Positions 24,244 through 39,700 of a stretch of 64,000 nucleotides of DNA are shown piece by piece. Below the pieces are notes generated by a model that ran no database searches, was not told where the DNA came from, and saw nothing but the letters and a program-made list of their open reading frames with translations. Made by a program: the position numbers and the translations under genes. This DNA comes from Dipetalonema caudispina. Its lineage: Eukaryota; Nematoda; Chromadorea; Rhabditida; Onchocercidae. The stretch's first letter is position 1; every line of letters starts with the position of its first letter. The stretch covers positions 744,001-808,000 of the forward strand of contig JABVXV010000004.1 of assembly GCA_013365325.1 (NCBI GenBank), in the 5' to 3' direction.

Positions 24244-27200
24244 TTACTTCTTCGATGACTCCACATTCGGACGTTGAGCAGGAAATGAAATCACCGTTTG
24301 TCGTGAACGCAATCGTGTTGCTATGCCACTCTGCATAAAAATTCAATGCAGTATCAAGTTAAAGTACCGATTTCTTGAAATATGTCGTACCACGGGCATA
24401 ACAAATACTCGGTTTAACACGACCAGTATAATGACGTTAAATCATTTAGTTTCAGATTTCTCGACAATGTTACTAACTTTTGTGAGGCTTTCGAAAGAAC
24501 ATTGAAATTCCCAATTCAAAATGACGAACAAATATAGATCGGATAGGACGATGAAACGGGGCAAGAGCATTATGTTCTATCTAAGATCGAAAAGATTCCA
24601 AATTCCAAAATTTGTAAGAACCAACCGTGTCTGGCACTATTTCCGCTGGAGTTTTTTCACCTGACAACTTCGTATTCTGAACAGCGCTTAACTTCCTCAT
24701 CTTACCACACCTGCCGTCATTTTTTGAATTCACTTTCCCCATTTTCTTGGCTGACGCTACTTTAACATTACTTCTGATCTTATGCCTAATTCCACTATTT
24801 TCACTTGTGGTTACAGTTGTTTGACGTCTCTTCACCGTAAAGATTGGTGTTGAACTCGTAAATGGCGGCTGATGAGTAGTGGCATTTCTCACCTAAAAAA
24901 AATGCAAACTTCGTACGAATTCCAGAATTTCTTTCCAAGACTTAATTATCGACATGTCATATTTCTGACAAAGCTTCTTTTGGAAGACAAAAGTTTTCAA
25001 ATTCCGAAGCTGAGCTATAACATTACTCCACTTTAAATGATATCAAATTAGTAAATGACAGACATGAACTGGACGAATTGGTGAATATTTGCAATCTTCT
25101 AGTGAACCGCGAATATTCCGATTATCCTCATTACTGGAATTTGCTTTCGAGGTTCCTGGTTTACTCTCATCAGTCATGTTTTTTAATAGAACTTGTTGCT
25201 TCTCCATCTCTTTTCTGTCCTTCATCGATGTGTTCCAAAGTGAGGAAGTCTGAAGCCGACAAACTAAAATAGCATTACCATCGCTACACTATCAGCAAAC
25301 TCCCAGGCCTAATAAATTTTAAAAATTTACCAGTTGAGGCTCAAAGCTAAAAAATAATTGTCAAGCATCAAGAACATACTGAGAGAAAAAAAAAAAGATA
25401 AGGACCTCTTTTTCCAAACCCCAAGTGCTAAGATTATTTATTTGAAGATTTTTTCCCATAACTGATTCTTTTTTATCCATTTTCTGCTTATCCTGAAATA
25501 ATATTTATAACGATATCAAACCAAATATTTTCTTGAAAAAAATTTTTTTTCAAATGAAGTTTAAAATTTTCAAACTGGTCAATAAAATCAGGAAAAAATC
25601 CCGTTTGAAAAAAAAAAAATGATATGTTAACCTTTACCTGTTGTGGTTTTTCTCCTTTAGAAACAATCTTTGGACGTTTAACAATAACATCGATTTCATT
25701 ATTAGAAGAAAGACTGCTCGTTTGAGTCTTACGATTTGAATTTCTTCTTACAGGTTTCTTATTAATTGCTCTGAAAGTACCATTATTTGAACACTTCAAA
25801 AAAGCTAAACCAAGAAGCATGCTTAATCTTCACAGATTTTGAGATTGCTAGAATTGAGATTTGTCAACATACAACTGATAAAATTTCAGTTTGAAAATGC
25901 AAATACCTTTTACTGCCAACCGTAACTTTCAGATCACTGGATATCCTAGTAGATTGCCTTGAATTATTTGTCAAAGAATGTCGTACAAGTGACTTGGTCG
26001 CTCCTTTCGTCGTGTCAGTTTTCTGGTATTTTGTGTTTGTCTTCTTTTTCTTCATCTCTTTGACGAAAGATACTGGCACGTATACTTTGGTATTGGCCTT
26101 CAAATTTTACAGAAATTATCACTGATGGAATGAAATAGTTAATTACCACTTTTTTTGATGGAGAAGCATCAAATTTTTTTAAAAATCATTACAACTTCGC
26201 TGGTACATTTACTTTTAATTACAACAACTACAACAAAAAATATTTTTATCTTGCGCAGCCTAAAGAATTCTATTCTTCTTTAGTATTTCAGGATGAGTTT
26301 TGATAAAACTCAATAACCAGAAAAGAGATTTAATTGATGCAACATATCTATATTTTCTAAAACAGTAGAACAATTATTTGAAGACTTACTTTTCCCATAT
26401 TCAAGAAGAATCTTTTACTCAGCAGAGGTTTATTTTCTACATCTTTCATTAAATTCTTCACACGGTAAGACATTAACAATATTCCAATATCACATAATGC
26501 CCATATTTTCTAAAAATAAATGAAATGAAAAAGCAATATCCAGATACCCTAACATTTTAATTACGAAAACATATTAACGAACGTTCAGAACTTGAGACCA
26601 GAAATCCAAAAAGAGATTAAATTCTGAAAATTCTACATTAAATCCGTAAACCTTAACCTCACAAACCTCATTTTTTTGTTGCAGCTCTTCCCTTGTACAG
26701 TCCTGCAACTTTGAGTCTGTGCTATTCTTTACTGTCTGCAAAATTAAATTATTTGAAAGCTAAGGATCTAATCTCCTGATGAACTTGATGATTTAAAAGT
26801 GAAAATTGCACAAATTTAATACCCTGTGTTAATAGTTTGAGAAAATACAAACCTTGAGTATACTGTAAATAAATTCCAAACTGCCCGGTTCTTTCCTCGC
26901 ACTGAAAATTTCCAGCAGAAACCAAATAGATCTGTAAAGAATACGGTTAGAAAACAAATATGACATATAAATTTACAAAACTTGATAGAAAATTAAGCTG
27001 TTGAGAAAATTAAAACTCACTCAGTTAACCGCCGTAATTCGGGTTCACATTTAATCGACTCAAATGATGGAAGCTTTGCAAGTATGTAAATTGCGTATGC
27101 AAGGCAATATTCAGGCTGGTAATATGGTGCAAAATCTAAAATGACATTATAGAATAGTGCACATGGTTTCAAAATAATCCCATAAAAGTCTGGCTCAAAA

Positions 27201-30200
27201 TTTTCAAGTTCTCGCAAGCTTTGAATTTTTTTTAATATGCCAAAAGTGACAACACCAAAAATAACAAGTCAATTTACCTTTCATTTCCGATCTTCCCAGG
27301 TATTTTCGACGTTTTGTTATGTTCGCATCTACCAAAACACGCATTTTATTTTGGAAATCGGCATCTTCGTATAAAGGAACAAGTGCAAACAGCCCCATGT
27401 ATTCAACATGTAGCTGAAGGGCCATCAAGTGTTTATTAAGCTTACCGAAAAATCGATGTCGCATTTCAGATTCTTCATCCTGAAAACTATGGTAGCTTAT
27501 TCCACACTTAAACCCCATAGCCTAGAAAATGCTTGCATGCATGTTAAAAACACAAAAGTATCCAGAAACTTTAAAATATTCCTGAAAAAGATCAAAAAGA
27601 ACCGAAACTGCAGTGATTTTGTTAACAATAAATTCCCCTTTCCTTTTCAATGACATATAGTATTTTAATTGAAGTATCTAGAGCTCACATAACCAAGCGC
27701 AGAGAGAGTAATTAAATCATCAGCGGTAACAAATTTGGCGTATCGTGGCTTTGTTGCAAGTTTTAACATTGAACTTCCTGCCAATATGCGAAATTCAGCC
27801 ATGTGAATTCGACTATAATGAATACGTAATCAACATTTTACTTTCTAAATTGTATTAAAATCTTTTTATCTTCTGAAATTACTGGATATCAACAAACTGA
27901 ACATAAAGAATTTTCCATCTCGAATTGATATGATCTAATGTGACCTCGATATTTCAAGAGCAAGTAAGTTAAAAAATGACTTGACGGTACGCATCATAAG
28001 CCATATGAAAGACATCCCTGCATATTCGCATTTAACAAAACACTGTTTCGGCGGGGATTAACATTTCATAACCATCCATGTTGGTGAAAGTAAAATCTAA
28101 AAAAACTGAACTTACCTACATGGTTTCTCGAAGATATCTCCTTTCGTTTCCAACAAAGTGGAATACAGCTTCAGAAGATTTTTTGCCAGTGGTTCAACAT
28201 CACATTCCGAGAACTGCGCTACGGATACCAAAAAATTCGCGACGAATTTCAGACAATGTTTCTCAAATAGTTTTTGCTTAAGATTTTAGAAATAGTAGGA
28301 TCCACAATATCACTGTTTCCTTTGTACAGTCAGAACTGAGATGGATATTTTAATTGGAAAATGAAAGCGATAAATATGAAAAATGACTTGTTTCTAGTGG
28401 TGAGAAACTAATCAACCTTAATTTCTACATAATTTTCATCGAAAATCGTCCCATCATCAAACTGCTCACTGCAGTTATCAGCATTGCCCTGCTGGTTAAA
28501 AACTGTGTTACCGCCACTTCGGTCAAGCAATAAATCCATTATTTTCGTCTAAAAAAGTTTACATTCATACTTGTTAATTCATCCGGAATCTGATTTAAAA
28601 TTCAAGAACTTGAGATGACTTGAAAGGTATGTAAAATAACGAACTTTAAGTATTTCAAGAAGCTCGTTGCAAAATTGAACAGCATCCACTTCTACACAAG
28701 AGCTTAGTGCTTTAAGTGCTGTACAGCATTGTGGATCAGATGTCGAAATATGCGATAAAGAATTCTAGAAGCAAAGCAGCAGTAATGAATTTCACACATA
28801 ATTATGGCTACGGTCTGACAAAATCAATTTCATCCCATACTGCATCATCTATCATTTGGATTGAGTACTAATACATCGTGAATAAAGTCTAAAAGATTTT
28901 CAAACAAGAATTAGCAGGAAACAAAGCATGTGAACAAATTTTATTTGCTCTGCAATACAAACTTCGCTCTCAGCCGACAGCTTTGGCAAGTTTGTCAGCT
29001 TACCTGAAATATACTTCCAAGTTTCGTTCGAGCTTGCTCAATGTTCAATAATCTTGAAATACAGCGCACAGCATACTTTGCGGCACGCGGAGTGCCATTC
29101 AAACTGATGCATTCGCAGTGCTTCACATATTTATCAACCATATCTTTAGCCAGCAGTTCATGTTGTTTGAGTTCAGTAGAAATCGCAATCACTAGTCCGA
29201 GCAAACTTTCTGCTGAAAGAATTAAGCATTAAGATTTGCTACAAAAGATTTTTACAGTTCTGATAAATAGACTAAACATCGAGTTCTAGACTAAAACAAA
29301 ACGTGATAGATATGCTTTCAAAATAGCATTCTTAACTCTATTTTTATCACTGTTTTCAATGTAATTTCACTCTGTTTTATTTAATTTTAACTTAATCACT
29401 CTTCGCCTTTAATTTTCCTCTTTTATTGTGACAAAACGACAGCATGAGCACTAGGAGGGAAATGCACCGACAAGAGAGAATGCAGTGAAAATACAGAGGA
29501 CTACTATAATAATCTATCACGATTTAAATCTTGCTCTCAAAACTAAAAGAGGCTATGAGATTCAGTAGATAGTTTGCTTCATCCAACTTTTCTCATAATT
29601 TCTGATTATTTTTCAGTTTGTCTTCTTCACTTATCTCATGACTTATCTCACTTTCTTCGGGGACGTTAGGAAAAACAAACTTTCGGAAAAACTTTCGATC
29701 TCGATCAGTTCTACTAGGCTTTCCAATGTAGGCCCACTCACAAAGCAATGTGGGTATGCATCTGCAACTATCTGGAAACAAAATTTGAACTTAAGATAAT
29801 TTAATTTCGAAAAGTTAGGGAAAAATGAGTTCGAGAATAATAGTCTCTAAGGTACAGTCTAAAAACTTCTCATCATAGTAATGTAAAAATGTATGAAAGA
29901 GAGAAAAAAATACCTTTAGAAGTTTAATTAACTTGTGGCAACGATTAAATTGATTGTCATCCACACTGTCTTTAATTAACGTAATCACCATATCAACTAA
30001 CACCGACACTGCGGTCTCATCAAACTGAAGCGGTGAACAGCATTCAAACAAACATCTCATCGCATCCAAACATTCCATAGATACTTTATTGTCTCGTAAA
30101 CGTTGCAAAATTTCTAGCTGGAATAAACGACTATATACTTGACACAATTTAGATAAAAAAAGAGAAACCACTTAACAAGGCAGAAAAATTCATCTGCTTT

Positions 30201-33200
30201 TATCAATTAGCATAATAGGTGCGGTTGCATTAGTAAGAAATTTTTGCCAATAGTGTTTATCAGATACGAAAAAATTGTACGCGAAATTAACAATGATTGT
30301 ATTTGACCTTTCTATAAAGAATCGTATCAAGAATCCTAATGAAATTATGGAAATGAACGATGAGCTTAATTTAACTGAATAACTTACAACAGCTGATTCA
30401 ACCTTTTGGCAGGTATATTCTTTCCCCGTAATATATTTCAACGACAATAATATCTGTCTGTCATTCGTCAAGTGTGTCATAAATTGCCTGTAAAACTAAC
30501 GCAAAACAATGTAATTAAACATAATTTTTTTAGTAATTTCCCACTTTATCGGGGCGGTGAAAGACTCATCTTCAAAGACGTTACCTAAAAACAAGCGAAA
30601 ACTTTGCTGGTTCAGGATTGCACTCAACGATACCTCTGATAACATCATCAACAGTTTTCCCTTTTTGTGGTTCAACACTCTGCTCAATCAATTTTACCAG
30701 GTTACGTAAAAGTCGTCGTTGAAATGACTGCTTCATCAAAACTTGTTCCAAAGCTCTAAAAAATTTAGAAATCTTTTAGAAAACCAAACGGAAATTCCTG
30801 TTAATATAATAAATCCTCAAAAATATTCCTCCGTTCTTATTATCCCAAACAGAAGATTAAAATTGAAGGCAAGGAACTATATTTGTGCATTTAACAGATA
30901 TAAAATCATTTTAACTAACTTCACACCATAGTTGTTCATATTCAGGAAAATATTAACCAATATTCCCATACGTTTGCCTTCATCTAGCTTATATGGAATC
31001 AAATTAGAGACAAATACTTTCTCTGTTAATAATCTGAAATATTTTTTTTTTCCGTTCTGTTATAAGATATTGATCATTATTTCTTACAAAAAATAGATTT
31101 GCGTCACAGGTTCTCGGATTGAATTCCAAATTTTAGATGTCTGCAAGGAGGTTGCAAAACTCCATTTCGAAATTGACATAATGAGATATATGGAAATAAA
31201 CAACTGATCCAAAAAGGTATAGAAATCGGTACCTATCTTCCAAAAGTGGCTGATAATAATGATTCATCATAGCTGAAAATATACTAGAAACAGAGGAACG
31301 TTCCAAATTTGTCAGATCGTCGTTACTAAAAATTGTACGATGAAGATGTGAAAGTCCACGAATCACCGCATGCCGAACTCTGACCTAAATGAAAAACACG
31401 ATGCTGAATGATTTCGACTTCAAATATAATTTCTAATAGTTCTTGATGCTGAGTACACAGATTTGATTTTTTATGACGCTTTAGGATAAATAAACAGCGA
31501 ATTGGACCGAACCAAATTTAAATACATTTCGACGCCAAAATAGCTTTAGTTCACACTACACTTGAACATATTAGTAAAAAATCAAAGCCACGAATATCAC
31601 ATAAAAGATATAAAATGCGCATATCAAAATGACATAATGATAAGAATGACGAAATCTAGAAAATTTAATTTGCAAACTGCTTCCTACCTTTTTATCTCGA
31701 ATTCTGTCGATGACATGCGTAAGAAGTCTTTCACTTAAAGCTTCGAATTTCCGTTTTGCCAATCCTTGTACCATCGTAAGGACTTCCAAACGAACGTTCT
31801 CATCCAGATCCTGACAGCGCAAAATGACAGCATCTGAAACTTTCAAATTTTTCCAATGCTATAACTTTAACTCTTGATGAATTATTTCACAGTGTGGCCA
31901 AAACAAACTAGATAATGAATCAAGCATGAATTCTCGTGTATCTATTCAGCATTTAAATATAAGTGGAAATTACAGGTAACGACAGACTCTAAAATTATAG
32001 GTATTGACAAATTTTTAATCCAATTTTGGTCATTATTTTCAAAAGTAATCCTACAAAACCTGTCACTTGTCCCCTCAATTCTGGATGGAAAACGAGAATA
32101 TCTTCAGCATTTCTGGTGCAAATACGACGAATTTCCTCATTCGCATCAGTAAAGCGTTTCATATATTCGTTCCAAACTTCAGGTTCATCTTCAGCCATAC
32201 GCGAATTCCGATCACCAAAAAGACTTCCAAATAAACGAACGGCTTCACGACGTACAACAACATCTTCACTCTAGAAATTCATGAAATATAAACTTGTGAG
32301 AAGTCGAGTGAGGAAGTGGAAACCATAGTAAACAGAGAGCCAACAAATTCCGATGAATCTCAATTTACTTAAGTGAACTCAACTACTACATTATTTGATT
32401 TCTTTTCAAGAACGAAAACCCCATTAACTATCAAAATCGCAACGACTGCCTAAGAAGCTTGCAGTGGTAACAGTTGACCACTCCAAATCATAGCATCCAT
32501 AAGAATCATACCGGTTCAAACTCATCGATAAAATTAAAAAATTTAAATTACATGCATCTGATTGACTAATATTGGAAGTACGGAGGAAATCATTTCCGGA
32601 GCGAATTTGTGCAGCTCGCAAATCAAATCGTATAATTTCTTCTCAGAAATTAATTCACATTCATCCAAAATGCCCGTTTCTAATCCACGCTTTAACAGCT
32701 GAAATTCCAAATACTTTTAGACACAGAAATACGAGTTTATAAGTGGTACAAGTGGTTGCAAGGCAACTTATTTTGGGCTAACTTTTGTGGAGTCCGATAA
32801 TTTTCCGGAACATATTTTAACTACCTCAGAATAAGTATTTGATACAACTTTTTTTATAACGCAGCAAAACTTTACAGAAAACAAACCAAAGCAACATATG
32901 GTTCTAATGTTGTCTGATTTGTCCGAATCAAATCACGTGCCATAAGATAAGCTTCACGATTGTTTATCTGAAATTAATAAATCAAAAAGGTTATAGTAGT
33001 ATTAAATGTTGTTTAAATATTATTTCTCATTAAAATATTACTTCGAAATACATTAAATAATATTTTTCAACTTTAAGTGTTGTGAAATCAAATCAGCCAG
33101 TCAGATGTCGCTGAAAACACTACCAAATAAAAAAACAAACTTTTTGGGGCTGCACAATGAAGTAGAAAATTGCATCCAGGACGATATTTGAAATCTGATC

Positions 33201-34765
33201 AATTCCTTGGATCAGTTTAGAGCATATTCCCATAAGCATTCCTTGAATGTGTTCATCAGCATTTTTTTCGTTAACATTATTTAGAGATTGTTTGATTAAC
33301 TGTCGCAAAACCACATAAGCATTGTCTCCCAGTTCTAGAGCTATCTGCATTGTTTCCACTACCGAAATGTTCTGAAAACTTCTGTTACAAATATTTAAAA
33401 GAAAAAAAACAAACACCTTTTAAAGAAATTTTCGCTTAAAAGCATACTCTCGAAAGACAAATATGAAACGCATTTCCGAGTACAAGAATTGAAGAACGGC
33501 CTGAACTAGAAATATAAAAACAATCTAATTTTTTTCCTAAGAAGACCAAATAAATAAGAGATGAAGAAATACTTTCTTCCTTATTTAGCTTTTACCAAAA
33601 TTCAATTGAACTCAGAAGCGGAGTTATTGAAAATTTAGTAAAAATATAAAAAATGCTGTCGAAGCAGCAACCAACCTCAAGAAGATACAAATAATACTGA
33701 AACACAGGACTTCTCTTATCCGGAACATTTCCAATCACTGACGTTATGAATAGTAGCACGTCCTACAACAATTTAATTCATCTTTTTAAATTGAAACTTT
33801 GACTTAAAGAAGTGATTTTGAATACATGATCTCAAAATAAATATGATACGAATTCATCACAATTTGTATTATACTCTGTTGATCAAAACTTATCAATAAA
33901 TCGATTCAAAATGCATCTAAATATGAAACCATAATTCTGCGCTCTCCATTCTTTTGCTTTTTCATAAGTATAAAAGCTCAGTTTCTTCCAATACTTAGTA
34001 TTCAACTCAACATTTTCCTGGATCACCGCAGTGCACAAAATCACAGATCACTTCCTGTATTTAATTCTTTATCTCTTGCCCATAATGGAATTAAACATTC
34101 CTTTTGCAAACTTAAATTTTATTTTTGAACCAAAACTTTTTCACCCTAACCTTAAGCAGAGATAAATTTTCAATTGGTGAATTTGGTGCAAAGACCCGAA
34201 AAAGGTCTGCAATACAACATGCTAACAACAATTGTACATCACTGTTTCCGCTGTTCAGAAACTGAGAATCAGTCAAATGAAGCATCAAATCCTTGTAGCG
34301 ATTCGGAGTATTAGCTTCTTCATTTGTGGCCTCACCTTTCAATATTTCAGACAAAACCTAAAACAGAAGTAGAGGGAAAAAGTCAGGGACATTTAAACGG
34401 TTTTGAAAATTAGGAGAAATCATCGAAATGCACATCTTGATCTCCTTATTGCATTGTTTTAGAAGAATATTTCCACGATAACTTTGTTGACTGTTATTCT
34501 GAGTAAAGGAAAAAAAGTACCCCTAGTGTTCTGGAAGGTATAATATTTCGGCTTAAAATGAGGAATAAAACTTAATCCATATATCGGTAGAGCGACTGTT
34601 CAAATTACTTACTTCCCTTCGCTTCCTAATTCATTTATAACTGAAGTATTTAAGTAAAATAAATTCAGTGAAAAAAACCTTCAGTCGCTTCAACAACTCT
34701 GTATTTTTAGTATTCGCACTGATTGGCTTACAACCTTCCGGATATTTTATAGTATTTGAAGGCAT
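24244..34765 (-). CDS. pds-5: sister chromatid cohesion protein PDS5 homologue, about 30 exons
   Basis: PDS5 binds the cohesin ring and regulates its loading, release and acetylation in the nucleus. C. elegans EVL-14 is the nematode relative. The start exon 34765-34679 encodes [20 protein letters not shown], matching the conserved YPPGC..LIRRLK start. The next exon (34357-34151) has [20 protein letters not shown], a PDS5 signature. HEAT-repeat exons follow, for example near 33764, 33372, 32968, 32701, 32272, 31832, 31384, 31033, 30755, 30492, 30122, 29772, 29217, 28770, 28555, 28275, 27817, 27481, 27210, 26932, 26737 and 26511. They include [15 protein letters not shown] and [19 protein letters not shown], both aligning to vertebrate PDS5. 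The final exons (about 26103 to 24244) are Lys/Ser/Thr-rich and end RPNVESSKK*. Estimated length is about 1,500 residues, usual for the family. The junction between the exons at 29772 and 29217 does not keep frame as I read it, so a boundary there is uncertain. Confidence 0.95.
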
Positions 34766-36795
34766 AGTTTATGATCTCTATTATCCTGGAAATGAAAGAA
34801 CTACAAAATATGGTGGGATTTCCAGTTATTTATTCTCCAGCAATTCATACATAGCATTATCTATGGTAGTAATAATGAAAATGCATGATTAATTACAATG
34901 CAAGTATGGCAAATTGTAAGAAATGAAAGAAAAGTTGCGTTTTTGCAACTGAAAGAGGCGACATCGCGAAGACCGATATTGAATAATTTAACTTATTAAC
35001 AATTACCAATAAGTTATCAGCCTGACAATATATTCTAATGAATCGTTCTCTGCCCTATAACCCCCCAAACCTATGTTTTTAAGCCATTCACCGGAATACC
35101 ATCCCAATGGTAACACCACTGAGGCGCTACCATCACATGAACTTCACAATATTCGCGCGCAAATGTCCCTAAAGGGTGCGATACGCAAATTCTGCATCCC
35201 ACCGGGTTGTTTAAGAAAATGAAATAAACAGAAATGAGAGTGGGAAATGTGAGTGAATAATTTGGAATTAAAGGGAAGTAAATTGGGAAATTTACTTTTG
35301 ATATTGTTGAGAGTAACTGAACTTTCAACTGCAGCAAGTTCGATTTTTAAGTTTAAATTTGAGTTTCACTTTAAATTTATACTGGGATCGTCGAACTGTT
35401 GATGATACTTAAAAAAAAAAACCTTAAGTAAAGTTCTCAGGACCTCCATCTAAGAATATTTAATGAAAAGTTGCTTGTCTTTATGTTATTTTCAGTGTTC
35501 CATTTCTTTTACAAGCAGCTTCAGATTCATTTAGAATTAGGTTTCTGGTCAATACTGGAAAGCGAGATAAAGCCAGACTATCTGCGTAGATGTGGACTTT
35601 CAATCAAGATTAAAAGATTCCGAAGTTCGCAGATTCCGGAAACTTGATTGGATGTTTGAGAGCATTATGGAGTGCATAAAGAAAATAAAAGGTTTAACAG
35701 TTTTATTAGTTAATGGTTATAAAATAAGCGTTTGTGCGACATTTCAAATTGATTACAAACAATTATTTACAACAGTTCAAAGAAGTGAAGTGAAGAATAA
35801 AATGAAGTAGTAATTGATTGATTGGTGAAATTTATTGCGAAGAAAAGTATGATTTGTTTAAATTAAACTAAATTTGATTCTTACTCTTTTCATTGCTAAA
35901 ATAAACAAAAGAAAAAACACTTAAACAATACTCCTTTTTATACTGTAGAAAGACAAATGAAAGATTCAAACAGTTGTAAGCTGATATCCTTCATGTTTAA
36001 ATTATATTAGTAATACCGCGGGTAAGAAAAGTGCTTCCCGTTGGATGTCAAATTCTATTCAATATCTAAAAGCTTCATTTATTTGAAGACAATATGTCTG
36101 TTATTTTGTGCAGAAATCACTTCTCCTGTAACATTGACATATGAGAAAGATATGCACTTTCTCTGTGTCATATCAAACTTAAAATTTAGCATGAATTAAG
36201 AAGAAATTTTACGTTTGAGGTTAAATCTGAAACTTTAGTTTAAGGAATTTGAAATCGCAATTTTTGTCCTGAGTCTCGATCTGAAATTTCATCAAAAGCT
36301 TTTCAACTGGGAATATTTCAAAGAAAAGCTCACGATAAACTCGGCACCTGGCATAGTTTACCGTTAACTATAACCATGAATATTTTGCAGTACTCTTGGT
36401 GGCGTTAATTGAGTAAATCGTAGGAATGATTCCTTGCTATTTGACAGATCGCCAACGTCAAAACAAATCCGACTGTTGGAATCCAGAAAGACTGAAAACT
36501 AGAGACAGATATTGAAATCGTGTGGTTCATTTCTGATAAATTCAAAAAATTTTCCTTAAATCCAAATATTTGAATTTCTTATTAAAAGTTCGTCAGAGTG
36601 CTAGATAACTGAATCACGAATCTTGGTTGGAATCAATCACAGATCAGACCAGCATTATTTTAGAAATTCTTATAATGTCTGGCGGTGGTTACCAAACCGA
36701 GTCATCTCATAGAATACAGTCATGCGAAATGTCAAAATTATGGACATAATTCAGTTCGTTTACTTTTCCAATATATGTAGCATTAAAGTTAGAAT
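34766..36795. other. intergenic, PDS5 promoter side and EVA-1 3' flank
   Basis: No supported gene. A - strand frame at 35071-35337 contains a less AT-rich, Cys/His/Trp-containing stretch (CEVHVMVAPQWCYHWDG) without start or splice support. It may be a relic or chance. A + strand frame at 35592-35810 is likewise unsupported. Confidence 0.5.
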
Positions 36796-39700
36796 TTAGT
36801 AACAATTAAGCACACGAAAAGAACCTGATGCTGAGTGATTACTTCCCATAAATGTGCTTAATTCTGTTGACTTGGTAGCTTGCACGGTTTCTTCATCACT
36901 TTTCGTCGTTGAATTCTTCCGTTTCATTCTACGTCGACAACAGCCAGATATTGCGCAAGCGATCAGCAACATTGTTAGGCCTGCTAGAAGGCTCAGAAGA
37001 AGACAAAGTAAGGCCTTTTCTTTGTTATCTAAAATAAAGTTTTTCCGATCAGAAATGATACATTGAAATATTCAGATACAAAATTACAATAATACCCCTC
37101 ATCAGGTAGGCTTTAATGAACCTATAAAAAAAAGCTTATTGAAGCTACCATTTAAGTGATCGGAATGGGTAAATATGAGTGTATTAGACTGTCTCTAATT
37201 CGAGCAGTAAGATCATTCTAACCCTTTACGGTTCGCACTAGCAGCATAATGTCATATATGAAGCCGAAAACATTGAAAAGAAGACCACTTGATGGGGTGC
37301 TATCCATTGAAGTTGCTACGACAAATGCACCTTCTTCTTCTGACTCCTCGTAACTGTTTACCAATAACGAATTCGACATAACATCTGCTGAAAATTTTCA
37401 AAAAAAAAAAAAAAAATTTGCGGAATTTCTATTGAAATATGAAAATCTAAAAAATTTCAGAAATTTACGACAAAATATAATTGGAAGAATTCGTCAGGAA
37501 ATGGATGAATCCTCACCATTTTTATTGTCTCCAGAAGAAGAGGTTTTTTGAACAGTTTTATATCCAAGACTAGGATCATCTTTAATATGAAACGTTCGCT
37601 CATCATCCTTCACAAGTGTCGCCTCCACTTTCTGTATTTTTCTTGGAAACAGATCCTACAATAAAAGAAGACGATCGACCAACAACTCAAGCAACTGTTT
37701 ATATAACAACATGGCATTTTATTTTCCTCAGAAAGATATCCTGTATTACCCGAATACTTCACTACCAATCAATCTACTTCGTCAGTGGATTATAAAAAAT
37801 ATCAAAACATTATAAATAATTCCTTAGTGCATTCAAATTCTAAAAAAACTTAGAAAACAATGAGATCAGTAGAACTAGTAGAACCGGATAAAATACCGAA
37901 ATGATTTTCTTCATCGTTTCCAAATTGCCCTTTACAGCTGCATCACTGAAAATCTCATCGTTCACTGCAAAAACATTGCATATTTTAATTATTTTGTACA
38001 AATAACTATTATTAAATTCAATGTAAACTATGCTCTTTTTATTAATTATCTGACTTCAAAACAGGAAAAGACTAAAGTCTGGAAAAGTTCTCATAAATGG
38101 TAACAAAAAAGTAAAAACTATTAAAAAATTAAGAAAGAATTAAGTTTTAATATGAAGTTTTTTAATTAGTAGAGGATGGTATCCTCCACCCAGAGATCAC
38201 TGCTGACCTGTGTGCTGATGCAAACACATTTTTAACATCAAAAATTTAGTTGCCCAAAATTTTCAATGAAATTTAAGACTTAAAAACAAACTGCACATGA
38301 AGATGAGACTGAGGTATTTATGTATCCCTGGTTGGCATTCAGTTTTACCGAAATGTTCATCATTCACTGGTACCTTGCACTCCGTTTGCGCATGACAATC
38401 ATAGAGTACCTGGCCTAATACATCTATCGCACAATCTGTAATGATTGGGAAATCTTGATAAAACTAATCAGAAACTTCAAAATTCAAGAAATTATATATA
38501 CTGAAGAAAAATTGAAATAAATCATTACTGAAGATATTCAAAATTCACGCCCAAAAAATGCAAAATTGTGATCAAATCTGTAGAGCTGAATTTCCTCATT
38601 TGATAGTGACATTTGAGCAGCTAAAGCATACTTTTGTTACGTTTGCTAAGTAAGATGAGATGAAGTCAATTTAAGTGTGATAGAGGAAGAGAGAAGACAT
38701 TTGCATTTCTGACAGCTGATTTTAATAGAACAAGTGACATGCTGTGACAACTACAATCATATCACATCTCTTGTCATCATCAGCAATCATCTGTTAAATT
38801 TAATTTAATGCAATTCTCTTGTTCAACAGTGAGTTAATTTGGCTTTTACACTAACAAATCAGGAAATGAGTCTCAAAAGATGGATCTAAATCAAATGTTT
38901 GAATGTTTTTCTTTTTTTTTAACTCACAAATGTGTCGAGAATTAAAGATCGCATAAGAAACCTAGTTCATCGTTATTTAATCATAAGGCCAGAAGTCAAT
39001 AGCCAAATTAATTACCCGGTTAAATTAATTACATCTGATCTTTTCTCTCCAACTAGTTACACGAAAAATTGTTGCAAATTTTCATTCATTAGAGTATTTC
39101 AAGCAATAATATTAGAGTGAAATCTAAAATCAAATGCATGCAATGACTCTCATAAATTCAGCGCTCAAATTTTTTAGAATATTATTAAAGCTGAAGAAAA
39201 TTTTTAAATTTATTAATCTTAAAAATTTCTGCAAATCGATTGTTTGCATATGTAATGACAAAATTTTTTTGTGTTCAATTCTAAACAAACAGAAATGTAA
39301 CTATTGACACTATTGTAGCAGTGTTTCTCATATCAGTGTAGTAATTAACGATAATACCTTGAAGAACTTATTCAACAAACCGCAAAGTGAAAATTAAGAA
39401 CTAATCCAAACAGTTAATTTCACTAATTTCTCCTAATATCTTTCCCATTGGATCCAAGTTTATGTTAAATTGCTGTTTGACAATTAATCAATGATAAAAT
39501 CGCAGATTGCATTCAGAAAGTCCGAAGATTTTTTGAATAAAAATGATTTAACTTCTGCACTTCACGTATATTTTTCAATTCACGTCAAGTGAACTTCACA
39601 AGCAATGCGAAATGAATAAAAATCTAAAATGTATATATCATATACCTTGGCCAGTTGGAGTATTTGGTGTACAATGCATCGCTTGTCCCTGAACTGTTCG

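Noticed and set aside
33450..33510. Possible PDS5 exon after TTTCTAG on the - strand
   Set aside because: The flanking exons (ending LYLLE and starting NISVVETM) join directly in phase and align across the family, so this segment is intronic.
36854..37066. 70-codon + strand open frame rich in Arg
   Set aside because: It is the antisense shadow of the EVA-1 membrane-helix exon on the - strand.
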